Shown: positions 1 to 5,800, counted from the stretch's first letter. The stretch is DNA of 5,845 bases from Thermoleophilia bacterium (GCA_016844515.1 JAERMP010000180.1:1-5845); one strand, 5' to 3'. Notes: generated from the sequence alone by a model not told the origin. Program-made: numbers and translations.

Positions 1-783
1 GGTCACGTACAGCTCGGTCACCTTCGCCCGCTCGATCGTGCCGTCGGAGCGGCACCACGCAACCTGCTGAGCCCGGCGGATCGTCCCGTGCAGGACGCGG
101 CAGAGCGCGAGCCGACCGACATACGGCGACGCGTCGAGGTTGGTGACGAGCGCCTGCAGTGGGTGGCCCTCGTCGTAGGTTGGCGCGGGAATGCGCTCGA
201 GGATGAGGTCGAGCAACGGTCGGAGGTCCGTCTCGAGCGCGTCGGGGTCGGGATCGAGCGACGCGCGGCCGGCCTTCGCGTTGCAGTAGACGATCGGGAA
301 CTCGATCTGGCTCTCCTCTGCGTCGAGGTCGAGGAAGAGCTCGTAGACCTCGTTGACCACCGCGTCGATCCGCGCGTCGGGGCGGTCGACCTTGTTGACG
401 ACGAGAATCACCGGCAACCGCGCTTCGAGCGCCTTGCGCAGGACGAACCGCGTCTGAGGAAGCGGTCCCTCGCTCGCGTCGACGAGCAGGAGCACACCGT
501 CGACCATCGTCAGGCCGCGCTCGACCTCGCCGCCGAAGTCTGCGTGGCCCGGCGTGTCGATGATGTTGATCTTCGTCCCGCCGTAGCGGACGGCTGTGTT
601 CTTGGCCAGGATCGTGATGCCTTTCTCGCGCTCGAGATCCATCGTGTCGAGCACGCGCTCGCCGACGTCCTGGTTCTCGCGAAACGCGCCGGACTCCCAG
701 AGCAGGGCGTCGACGAGCGTCGTCTTGCCATGGTCGACGTGCGCGATGATCGCCACGTTACGGATCTCAGAGCGTTCAGGCAC
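1..783 (-). CDS. typA: Translational GTPase TypA/BipA, N-terminal part (runs off left edge)
   Basis: This is a ribosome-binding GTPase of the EF-G/LepA superfamily that acts in ribosome assembly and stress or cold adaptation. The 261 visible residues hold the whole G domain: P-loop AHVDHGKT at 14-21, switch I region EREKGITI at 51-58, [10 protein letters not shown] at 76-85, and NKVD at 130-133. The family-specific LAKNTA follows switch I. Domain II begins near residue 207 and is cut by the window edge; family members are about 600 residues, so more than half is missing. I chose the GTG at 783 because it puts the start six residues before the conserved [14 protein letters not shown], as in other TypA proteins. 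The frame stays open upstream and no Shine-Dalgarno is visible, so the start is less certain than the identity. No damage is visible in the part present. The gene lies 46 bases downstream of the ruined reductase gene, same strand. Confidence 0.96.
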   Translation of the reverse strand, partial: MPERSEIRNVAIIAHVDHGKTTLVDALLWESGAFRENQDVGERVLDTMDLEREKGITILAKNTAVRYGGTKINIIDTPGHADFGGEVERGLTMVDGVLLLVDASEGPLPQTRFVLRKALEARLPVILVVNKVDRPDARIDAVVNEVYELFLDLDAEESQIEFPIVYCNAKAGRASLDPDPDALETDLRPLLDLILERIPAPTYDEGHPLQALVTNLDASPYVGRLALCRVLHGTIRRAQQVAWCRSDGTIERAKVTELYVT

Positions 784-796
784 GGAACCGAGGGTA
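784..796 (-). promoter_or_regulatory. Possible -10 element for leaderless typA transcription
   Basis: On the minus strand TACCCT (796 to 791) fits the actinobacterial -10 pattern TANNNT and lies 7 bases before the GTG start of typA, where no Shine-Dalgarno is seen. This spacing is what a leaderless transcript would need. No convincing -35 hexamer is present and a six-base match is weak evidence. Confidence 0.25.
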
Positions 797-829
797 GCGG
801 CCGCGATCGGCTCGGCGGGGAACGCTGGG

Positions 830-1094
830 CTACTCGCGGCTGGACGCGGCCCAGATGTTGATCTCGCTCGCTCTCTGGCGCGGAGCGGTCGATCTCTGCG
901 AGCTCGGCGTCCGTGAAGTCGAGGCAAGCGGCGTTCCCAGCTCATGGAGGATCGCGGCCGCCTCGCGCGTCTTCTCCGCCGAGTAGGACGAGATCCCGGC
1001 GTAGAGCGCCTTCCCCTGCCGGACGGCTGTGTCGAGCGCGCCCATCGTCTCCTCTTATACGGTCGTAGCGGTCGTCGGCGGGCAAGTAGGTCAT
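830..1094 (-). pseudogene. Aldo-keto reductase (YghZ/L-glyceraldehyde 3-phosphate reductase type), internally deleted remnant
   Basis: Three pieces of one aldo-keto reductase lie in the right order but in two frames. Piece 1 (1094-1056) reads [13 protein letters not shown] and aligns with the first 13 residues of E. coli YghZ. Piece 2 (1054-923) starts [11 protein letters not shown], continues [12 protein letters not shown] and ends HELGTPLA, matching YghZ about 147-190. Piece 3 (923-830) reads [12 protein letters not shown], then ends [11 protein letters not shown] and a TAG stop, matching the family's C-terminus. About 130 codons are missing at the first junction and about 125 at the second, including the catalytic Tyr and Lys region. 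Inside piece 3 a tandem CGAG duplication (minus-strand GAGCGAGCGAGATC) shifts the frame just before [10 protein letters not shown] stop (TAA) lies in the piece 2 frame at the first junction. The YghZ alignment is from memory. The product cannot be an active enzyme. An assembly collapse is the main alternative to true gene decay. Confidence 0.85.
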
Positions 1095-1304
1095 GGAGGC
1101 CGAGATTGTGAGCACGCGGGCGAGGCAGGCCTCGCTCCACGTGATCCCGTCGCTCAAGATCACGGATCGCGGCCTCCTCGACGTGGATCGACGCGAGCTC
1201 GTGCCGCTCGCCGTCGACGAGCTCGTCGAGCTCCAGCCCTCACGCCTGGCAACGTCAACTTCGGCGACGCACGCCTGAGAACGCGTCCGGTCATCGCGCG
1301 CGTG
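1095..1304. other. Gene-poor stretch with a coding-like plus-strand segment
   Basis: No gene can be named between the remnant reductase and the 69-residue protein gene. On the plus strand, ATG at 1093 opens a 61-codon frame to a TGA at 1278. From about 1138 to 1236 its third codon positions are almost all G or C, and the peptide (with [14 protein letters not shown] and [12 protein letters not shown]) looks like real protein. After 1236 that frame deteriorates, while the frame one base back (codons from 1236) reads [15 protein letters not shown], also protein-like. The minus-strand translations look like shadows of this. It may be the broken remains of another gene, or chance in GC-rich DNA. 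I do not recognise the family. Confidence 0.25.
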
Positions 1305-1514
1305 CTACGACGCGTCCAGCTTGACACCGGCTTTCTCGAGCTGCTCCGCGATCCGGAGGTGATCGAGTTCGATCACCCGCGCGATCGAATGCGCTATCCC
1401 GTGGATCGTGGCCGTGTTGCCCTCTGTTCGGAATGAAATCGTGAGCTCCTCGGTGAGGACGTTACGAAGCTCTTGCTCGCTCATACCCAGCGAGATCTGC
1501 GTCCTAGTGGCCAT
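1305..1514 (-). CDS. Small hypothetical protein, 69 residues, overlapping the PRTase-hydrolase gene
   Basis: I do not recognise a named family. The protein is soluble, with no signal peptide or membrane segment. The N-terminal half contains a polar stretch with SEQELRNVLTEEL. The C-terminal half looks helical (HSIARVIELDHLRIAEQLEKAG), in a style common in short actinobacterial proteins, perhaps for oligomerisation or partner binding. The ATG at 1514 lies inside the last codons of the upstream gene, an 11-base overlap with its TAG at 1506-1504. It is preceded by a good Shine-Dalgarno (AGGGGG, 5 bases before ATG), which fixes the start and suggests translational coupling. Codon use is normal for the window. 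A role with the fusion enzyme is inferred only from this overlap. Confidence 0.75.
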   Translation of the reverse strand: MATRTQISLGMSEQELRNVLTEELTISFRTEGNTATIHGIAHSIARVIELDHLRIAEQLEKAGVKLDAS

Positions 1515-2874
1515 GGGAACCCCCTGTTCCTGATGCGGCCGGCACGCTGTGCCGGGCCGGGCTGAACTGCGTCGTGAACCACGTCGTGGCGAGCTCCGCC
1601 ACCTGCTCGAGCGCGCCGGGCTCCTCGAAGAGATGCGTTGCCCCAGGCACGATCACGAGCTCGTTCGGGCACGTGAGTTGTGCTGCTGCGGCCTGGTTGA
1701 GGTCGAGGACGACTCGGTCGGCACCACCAACGATGAGAAGGGTTGGCGCCTGCACCTCGGAGAGTCCCTCCCAGGCCAGGTCGGGGCGACCGCCCCTGGA
1801 GACGACGGCGGAGATCCCGTCACCCAGCTCTGCGGCAGCGAGGAGCGCAGCTGCCGCCCCGGTGCTCGCGCCGAAGTAGGCGATCGGCAGACGGTCTGCG
1901 TCCGGAGCGGCGGCGAGCCACCGAGTCGCCTCCACCAGACGTCGGGCGAGCAGCTCGACGTCGAAGACGTTCCTGCGGTCGAGCTCCTCCTCCTGTGTCA
2001 GCAGATCGAAGAGCAGCGTGGCGATCCCGGCCTGATTGAGCTCGGTCGCGACGGCGACGTTTCGAGCGCTGCGACGGCCAGAGCCGCTCCCGTGTGCGAA
2101 GAGCACCCAGCCGATCGGCGTCGCCGGAATCGCGAGGTCCGCTTCCAAGCGGATGTCGCCGATCGCGATCTCGGCCGAACGGCGGACGACCTCTCGGTCG
2201 CGCACCTCGGCAAGCAGCGTGATCACGGCCTCGTCGGAGACCTGGTGGAAGTCCTCGTACCAGAACCCGACCGCTCCGAAGTCGAACGGCGTCACGAGAC
2301 AGACGACCGAGTCCACGTCCTCTTCGGCTCCGAGGCTCCGGACGGTCGCGTCAGCTCCGACTGGCACGGCCACGACCACCTGGCGGGCTCCTCGCGCGCG
2401 CGCCCAGCGAACCGCGGCGACCATCGTGCCGCCTGTCGCCAGGCCGTCGTCGACGAGGACGCACGTAGCCCCATCCACGTCGAGTGGTGCGTGACGCGCG
2501 TGCAGGTTCGCGTCGAGGGTCTCGGCCTTCGTCGCTGCGACACGGACGGCCTGGGTTACCTCCTCTTCCGTCAGGCCGTCGTGCGCGCGGACGTACTCGA
2601 TGCCGCCGGGGGCGACCGCTCCGATCCCATACTCGGGATGCCATGGGTGGCCGACCTTTCGGACGGCGAGAGCATCCAACGGCGCGTGCAGGACCGCCGC
2701 CACCTCGGCGGCGACTTCGACTCCGCCGCGCGCGAGGCCGATGACGACGATGCGCCCAACCGACGCCTCGAGAGTGCCGGCGTCCTCGAGCTCACGCGCG
2801 AGCAGCCGTCCAGCTTCGCGCCGGTTTTCGAAGCCCGAGATCTGCCTCTGCCCATATCGAGACAACGTCTCCAC
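1504..2874 (-). CDS. Phosphoribosyltransferase / alpha-beta hydrolase (dienelactone hydrolase-like) fusion protein
   Basis: This is a two-domain cytoplasmic protein. Residues about 15-215 (from the GTG at 2874) form a type I PRTase domain: FENRREAGRLLA, a glycine-containing IGLARGGVEVAAE, and the PRPP-binding loop VLVDDGLATGGT at 139-150 with the acidic pair 142-143. Residues about 229-435 form an alpha/beta hydrolase: oxyanion region FAHGSGSGR near 261, nucleophile elbow GASTG with Ser337, probable acid Asp386 in GGADR, and His414 in GATHLFEEPG. Both active sites look complete. M. tuberculosis Rv0571c, DosR-regulated, has the same architecture; substrates of this family are unknown to me. 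The frame is open back to an ATG at 3063, but the extra 63 residues are arginine-rich, resemble no domain and would reach the start of the divergent gene. GTG 2874 or TTG 2865 (GGAG and GAGG just upstream) is more likely. Confidence 0.9.
   Translation of the reverse strand: METLSRYGQRQISGFENRREAGRLLARELEDAGTLEASVGRIVVIGLARGGVEVAAEVAAVLHAPLDALAVRKVGHPWHPEYGIGAVAPGGIEYVRAHDGLTEEEVTQAVRVAATKAETLDANLHARHAPLDVDGATCVLVDDGLATGGTMVAAVRWARARGARQVVVAVPVGADATVRSLGAEEDVDSVVCLVTPFDFGAVGFWYEDFHQVSDEAVITLLAEVRDREVVRRSAEIAIGDIRLEADLAIPATPIGWVLFAHGSGSGRRSARNVAVATELNQAGIATLLFDLLTQEEELDRRNVFDVELLARRLVEATRWLAAAPDADRLPIAYFGASTGAAAALLAAAELGDGISAVVSRGGRPDLAWEGLSEVQAPTLLIVGGADRVVLDLNQAAAAQLTCPNELVIVPGATHLFEEPGALEQVAELATTWFTTQFSPARHSVPAASGTGGSHGH
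1520..1525 (-). promoter_or_regulatory. Shine-Dalgarno of the 69-residue protein gene
   Basis: Minus-strand AGGGGG lies 5 bases before the ATG at 1514 and inside the last codons of the fusion gene. It supports this start and coupled translation of the two genes. Confidence 0.6.
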
Positions 2875-3056
2875 ACCTCGATGATCGACCTTGGCGCCCA
2901 GTTCGGCATCAGGGGAACTCCGGATAAGCGCCTCGCTGAACCTCCACCCGAACAGGGGCGTCTCGACCTTACGAAGAAGACGTCTGTGGGTGCTCCCCCG
3001 TCTGATCAGTGCTCTCCCCGATGGCGCACGCGTGCCGACGCGGGACCCTTGTGGCG
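2875..3056. promoter_or_regulatory. Divergent intergenic region with a 10-bp palindrome
   Basis: These 182 bases separate the minus-strand PRTase-hydrolase gene from the plus-strand baeRF gene, so promoters for both should lie here. I find no convincing -35/-10 pair on either strand. The clearest structure is the perfect palindrome GCACGCGTGC at 3026-3035, 21 bases before the ATG at 3057, which could be a repressor or activator half-site or just a product of high GC. Open frames cross the region on both strands but read as low-complexity arginine- or serine-rich translation. Confidence 0.4.
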
Positions 3057-4217
3057 ATGGCATCTGTGCTGATGGAGCGAGCGAGCGACCTTCGGGACTT
3101 CGTTGGCTCTGTCGTCGGGCTACGGGACCCGGTCGGAGTGCTTTCGGTCACGATCGGAATCGAGCCTGGGGCGGGGAGCGGCGGAACACCGCCGTGGGAG
3201 ATCGCCCTCGAGAACGACCTCACGCGGCTCCGCCACGACGGCTCTCTCGGGCCCGCCTCCAAGAGGAGATTCGAAGAGACGTCCGCGCGTCTCGCGGAGC
3301 TCCTCGATGCAACGTCTACCGGCAGGGGTCGAGCGTTGTACGTCGCGCTCGAGTCAGGAGCATCCCGCGAGGTGACACTCCGCAGAGCGCTCCCCGCGGG
3401 CGCTCGGGTGGGCCCGGTCGCACACGTGCTTCCGCTCCTCGAGGCGCTCGAAGCGGGCGAACGAGCCGGACTGATCATGGCGTCGAGGGACGCGCTCGTA
3501 CTCTTCGAATCCGAGCTCGAAAGGGCGAGTGAGGTCGATCGCATCGAGCTCGAGCCCTGGGTGGGCGACTGGTGGCCGGAGATGAAGGGGCCCTCCAGGG
3601 CAAACCCGCTGCGGGGGCAGCACACGTTTTCGCAGAGAGATCGTTACGCGCGCCGGATCGCTGAGGCCTATCGCCACACGCTCGACGAGGCCTCCGTGAC
3701 GCTCGGCGCGCTCGCCCGGGAACGAAGCTGGACACGTGCTGTGCTCGCGGGCGATCCACGAACGATCGATGCTCTGGACGAAGTTCTCCGGCACGGCGGG
3801 CTGACCACGATCACGATCGCCGCCAACCTCGAGGGCCTACGGACGGAACAGGCGCTCGGACGGCTCGACGCGGCTCTCGAGACACTGGCCGCCCAGACGT
3901 CGCTGGAACGCATTCGCGTGATCCAGGAGGAGGCTGCGGCCGACGCGAAGGGAGCCTGCGGGCTCGCCCGAGTGCTCGCCGCCCTCAACGACGCCCGCGT
4001 CGCCTCCTTGTCGATCGACCCGAGCCGCACGTACACGGGGTTCGTCGAACCCGGCGAGATCCTGCGCCCGACCGACCGAGCCGAGGGAGAGGTCGATCTC
4101 ACCGACCTGATCGTCTCGCGGGCCCTCTCGACCGGTGCCGATGTGATCCCGGTGCTCGGAGATGCGGCCGAACATCTCGGGAGCTGCGGCGGAATTGCCG
4201 CACGTCTCCGCTGGTGA
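3057..4217 (+). CDS. baeRF-family protein (bacterial homologue of archaeo-eukaryotic release factor eRF1)
   Basis: Members of this superfamily resemble eRF1 and Vms1 and are predicted to hydrolyse peptidyl-tRNA on ribosomes. M. tuberculosis Rv2629 is a relative. With the ATG at 3057 the protein has 386 residues. An N-terminal domain follows DPVGVLSV (24-31). A middle eRF1-domain-2-like part carries RGQHTFSQRDRYARR at 186-200, in the place of the eRF1 GGQ loop and the basic helix after it. An eRF1-domain-3-like part occupies about 275-386 (VIQEEAAADAKGACGLARVL) and ends with GSCGGIAARLRW, a typical family ending. The tRNA-mimicking decoding motifs of eRF1 are absent, as in the family. The start is uncertain: ATG 3072, ATG 3021 and GTG 3009 are in frame and none has a strong Shine-Dalgarno. 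The gene is first in an apparent operon with the adenosine kinase. The assignment rests on recalled family features. Confidence 0.8.
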   Translation: MASVLMERASDLRDFVGSVVGLRDPVGVLSVTIGIEPGAGSGGTPPWEIALENDLTRLRHDGSLGPASKRRFEETSARLAELLDATSTGRGRALYVALESGASREVTLRRALPAGARVGPVAHVLPLLEALEAGERAGLIMASRDALVLFESELERASEVDRIELEPWVGDWWPEMKGPSRANPLRGQHTFSQRDRYARRIAEAYRHTLDEASVTLGALARERSWTRAVLAGDPRTIDALDEVLRHGGLTTITIAANLEGLRTEQALGRLDAALETLAAQTSLERIRVIQEEAAADAKGACGLARVLAALNDARVASLSIDPSRTYTGFVEPGEILRPTDRAEGEVDLTDLIVSRALSTGADVIPVLGDAAEHLGSCGGIAARLRW

Positions 4218-4219
4218 GG
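4216..4219 (+). promoter_or_regulatory. Shine-Dalgarno of the adenosine-specific kinase, overlapping the baeRF stop codon
   Basis: GAGG at 4216-4219 shares bases with the TGA stop at 4215-4217 and sits 5 bases before the ATG at 4225. It decides this start over the in-frame upstream ATG at 4162 and implies that translation of the two genes is coupled. Confidence 0.65.
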
Positions 4220-4224
4220 ATCCG

Positions 4225-4707
4225 ATGGAGCTCGAGACCGTTTCGATCGAGAAGCCCGGCGACGTCAACCTGATTCTCGGCCAGTCGCACTTCATCAAGA
4301 CCGTCGATGACGTCTACGAAGCTCTCGCAGGGAGCTCGCCAAGCCTGCGCTTCGGTCTAGCGTTCTGCGAGTCGTCCGGGCCATGTCTCGTTCGGCGCGC
4401 CGGGAACGATGACGAGCTCGTCGCGCTCGCCGTCCGAAACGCGCTGGCCGTGGGAGCGGGCCATTCGCTGGTCGTCTTCCTGCGCGAAGGCTTTCCGGTG
4501 AACGTCCTGAACGCGCTGAAGCAGGTTCCGGAGGTCTGCAGGATCTACTGCGCGACGGCCAACCCCGTCGAGGTCGTCGTCGCGAGCACCGAGCAGGGCC
4601 GGGCGATTCTTGGTGTCGTCGACGGCAGCCCGCCGAAGGGTGTCGAGACGGCAGAGGGCGTCATCGAGCGCAAGGCGCTGCTCCGTCGTCTCGGCTACAA
4701 GGACTGA
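4225..4707 (+). CDS. Adenosine-specific kinase (Adenosine_kin family, Pyrobaculum PAE2307-like)
   Basis: The 160-residue product matches the small adenosine-binding family known mostly from archaea and some bacteria, whose Pyrobaculum aerophilum member was crystallised and proposed to phosphorylate adenosine to AMP. Conserved blocks are present end to end: GQSHFIKTVDDVYEAL from 19, FGLAFCESSG from 43, GNDDEL from 60, AVGAGH at 75-80, FPVNVLNALKQVPEVCRI from 90, CATANP at 109-114, and QGRAILGVVDGSPPKGVE from 124. The length equals the family norm and no damage is seen. The start at 4225 is favoured by the Shine-Dalgarno GAGG 5 bases upstream; the frame is open to an ATG at 4162 but that would overlap the baeRF gene. 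The gene lies 7 bases after baeRF and converges with prs, fitting a purine-salvage role fed by local PRPP chemistry. The family's enzymology is little tested. Confidence 0.93.
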   Translation: MELETVSIEKPGDVNLILGQSHFIKTVDDVYEALAGSSPSLRFGLAFCESSGPCLVRRAGNDDELVALAVRNALAVGAGHSLVVFLREGFPVNVLNALKQVPEVCRIYCATANPVEVVVASTEQGRAILGVVDGSPPKGVETAEGVIERKALLRRLGYKD

Positions 4708-4761
4708 GCCGCGTGGCTCGGATCGACGAGCGCGGGCTACGGCGGTCCGAGCTGAAGCTCG
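4704..4761. terminator. Weak hairpins in the convergent gap between the kinase and prs
   Basis: GAGCC (4706-4710) and GGCTC (4715-4719) pair around a GCGT loop, beginning at the kinase stop codon and extendable by a wobble and a C-G pair. A second hairpin pairs CGAGC (4748-4752) with GCTCG (4757-4761) around TGAA. Neither has a T-run, so factor-independent termination is doubtful. Confidence 0.25.
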
Positions 4762-4762
4762 A

Positions 4763-5800
4763 CTAATTGCGCACCCGACGGTAGCTGCTTCCGAGATCGG
4801 CTCCTGTGAATCTGCCCCTCGTGCGGGTCCGCCAGTCGATGACCGCGCTCCCTGTGCAGCCGTCAGAAGAGCTCCTGCCCGGCGAACAGAGCCGACACGG
4901 ACCGGTGGGCGAAGACATTCGCGATCGTGTCCGCGAGAACGTCCACACGGTGTCGGTCACGGCGATCTCAGAGATCTCAGACGTCTGCAGTCGGTCGAGA
5001 GCGCCCTCCGCGAAGAGGGCGTGCGTCGCGAAGGCGTGCACCTCGAGAGCGCCCGCGGCGAGGAGCGCCTCCCCAGCGCTGACGAGCGTGCTGCCTGTGA
5101 CGATCATGTCGTCCCCCATGACGACCACCTTGCCGCGAACGGCGCCGACCACCTCCGCCGCCTCCGCGAGATCATGACCGGGCCGGGTCTTCGTCACGAC
5201 TGCGAGATCGGCGTCCAAGGCACGGCTGAGGCGACGGGCGAGCTTGACGCGGCCGAGATCGGGAGAGACTGCGACGAGCGTCGCTCCCTCGCGAGCGAGC
5301 TTCCGGAAGTGGTCTGCAAAGAGCGGCAGGGCGGTCATGTGGTCGACGGGGATCTCGAAGAAGCCCTGAATCTGGCCCGCGTGAAGGTCCATCGTGAGGA
5401 CGCGGTCGGCACCCGCAGCCTCGAGCATGTCGGCCACGAGACGAGCCGAGATCGGCTCTCGCGACGCCGATTTCTTGTCCTGACGAGAGTAGGGAAACCA
5501 CGGCATCACGGCGGTGATCCGGTGCGCCGAGGCGAGACGAGCGGCGTGGATCATCAGCAGGAGCTCGACGAGGTGGTCGTTCACCGGCGGAGAGCACGAC
5601 TGAACGATGAAGACGTCGGCGCCGCGGATCGACTCGCCAAACCGGCAGTACGTCTCGCCGTTGGCGAACGTCTCGTGCTCGACCGGACCGAGAGCCGTGC
5701 CCAGCCGATCAGCAATTCGCTCGGCCAGCTCGCGGTTCGATGTGCCCGAAAAGACGAGAGGCCTGCGGCGCCGCAGGAGCGACCGTATACGTCGGCGCAT
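4763..5800 (-). CDS. prs: Ribose-phosphate pyrophosphokinase (PRPP synthase) with frameshifted C-terminus
   Basis: The enzyme makes PRPP from ribose 5-phosphate and ATP for nucleotide, histidine and tryptophan synthesis. Residues 1-285 match the family well: TFANGETYCRFGESIRGADV from 44, YSRQDKKSASREPISARLVA from 104, the signature DRVLTMDLHAGQIQGFF at 132-148, SPDLGRVKLAR from 179, and catalytic Lys204 and Arg206 in KTRPGH. The PRPP/ribose-phosphate loop is GDDMIVTGST at 229-238, with Val where E. coli has Asp224. After VTDTV (281-285) homology ends; the last 60 residues to the TAG at 4763 are arginine/serine-rich and unlike the family. The lost end is found in another frame (see the next entry). 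The ATG at 5800 has no Shine-Dalgarno but follows an upstream stop by one base, so coupled translation is likely. The ORF may be a pseudogene, or the sequence may contain an assembly error. Confidence 0.9.
   Translation of the reverse strand: MRRRIRSLLRRRRPLVFSGTSNRELAERIADRLGTALGPVEHETFANGETYCRFGESIRGADVFIVQSCSPPVNDHLVELLLMIHAARLASAHRITAVMPWFPYSRQDKKSASREPISARLVADMLEAAGADRVLTMDLHAGQIQGFFEIPVDHMTALPLFADHFRKLAREGATLVAVSPDLGRVKLARRLSRALDADLAVVTKTRPGHDLAEAAEVVGAVRGKVVVMGDDMIVTGSTLVSAGEALLAAGALEVHAFATHALFAEGALDRLQTSEISEIAVTDTVWTFSRTRSRMSSPTGPCRLCSPGRSSSDGCTGSAVIDWRTRTRGRFTGADLGSSYRRVRN
4863..4946 (-). pseudogene. prs: Out-of-frame true C-terminus of prs
   Basis: Starting at GTG 4946, one frame away from the main prs ORF, 27 codons read VDVLADTIANVF and end SVSALFAGQELF with a TGA at 4865-4863. 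This is the normal end of bacterial PRPP synthases. Compared with the family, about 15-18 residues that should link VTDTV to this piece are missing, so a deletion of roughly 50 bases, not a multiple of three, lies at about 4944-4950. Confidence 0.85.

Noticed and set aside
88..916. Long plus-strand frames over typA
   Set aside because: The minus strand encodes an unmistakable TypA G domain; these are shadows.
1281..1317. Direct repeat ACGCGTCC at 1281-1288 and 1310-1317
   Set aside because: It is only eight bases in GC-rich DNA and is not linked to any deletion joint or mobile element.
2875..3063. N-terminal extension of the fusion protein from ATG 3063
   Set aside because: The extra 63 residues are arginine-rich, match no domain and would reach the start of the divergent baeRF gene, leaving no room for promoters.
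1549..3072. A 507-codon open frame on the plus strand
   Set aside because: It lies antisense to the fusion gene, whose PRPP loop and catalytic triad are clear. The plus-strand peptide resembles no protein and is the usual GC-rich shadow frame.
3092..3101. TTCGGGACTT, resembling half of a DosR box
   Set aside because: It lies inside the baeRF coding region, encodes conserved-looking residues, and the other half of the dyad is absent.
4964..4981. Perfect tandem 9-bp repeat GATCTCAGA next to the prs deletion
   Set aside because: It encodes SEISEI, a normal sequence at this place in the protein, so it is coding rather than a rearrangement scar.
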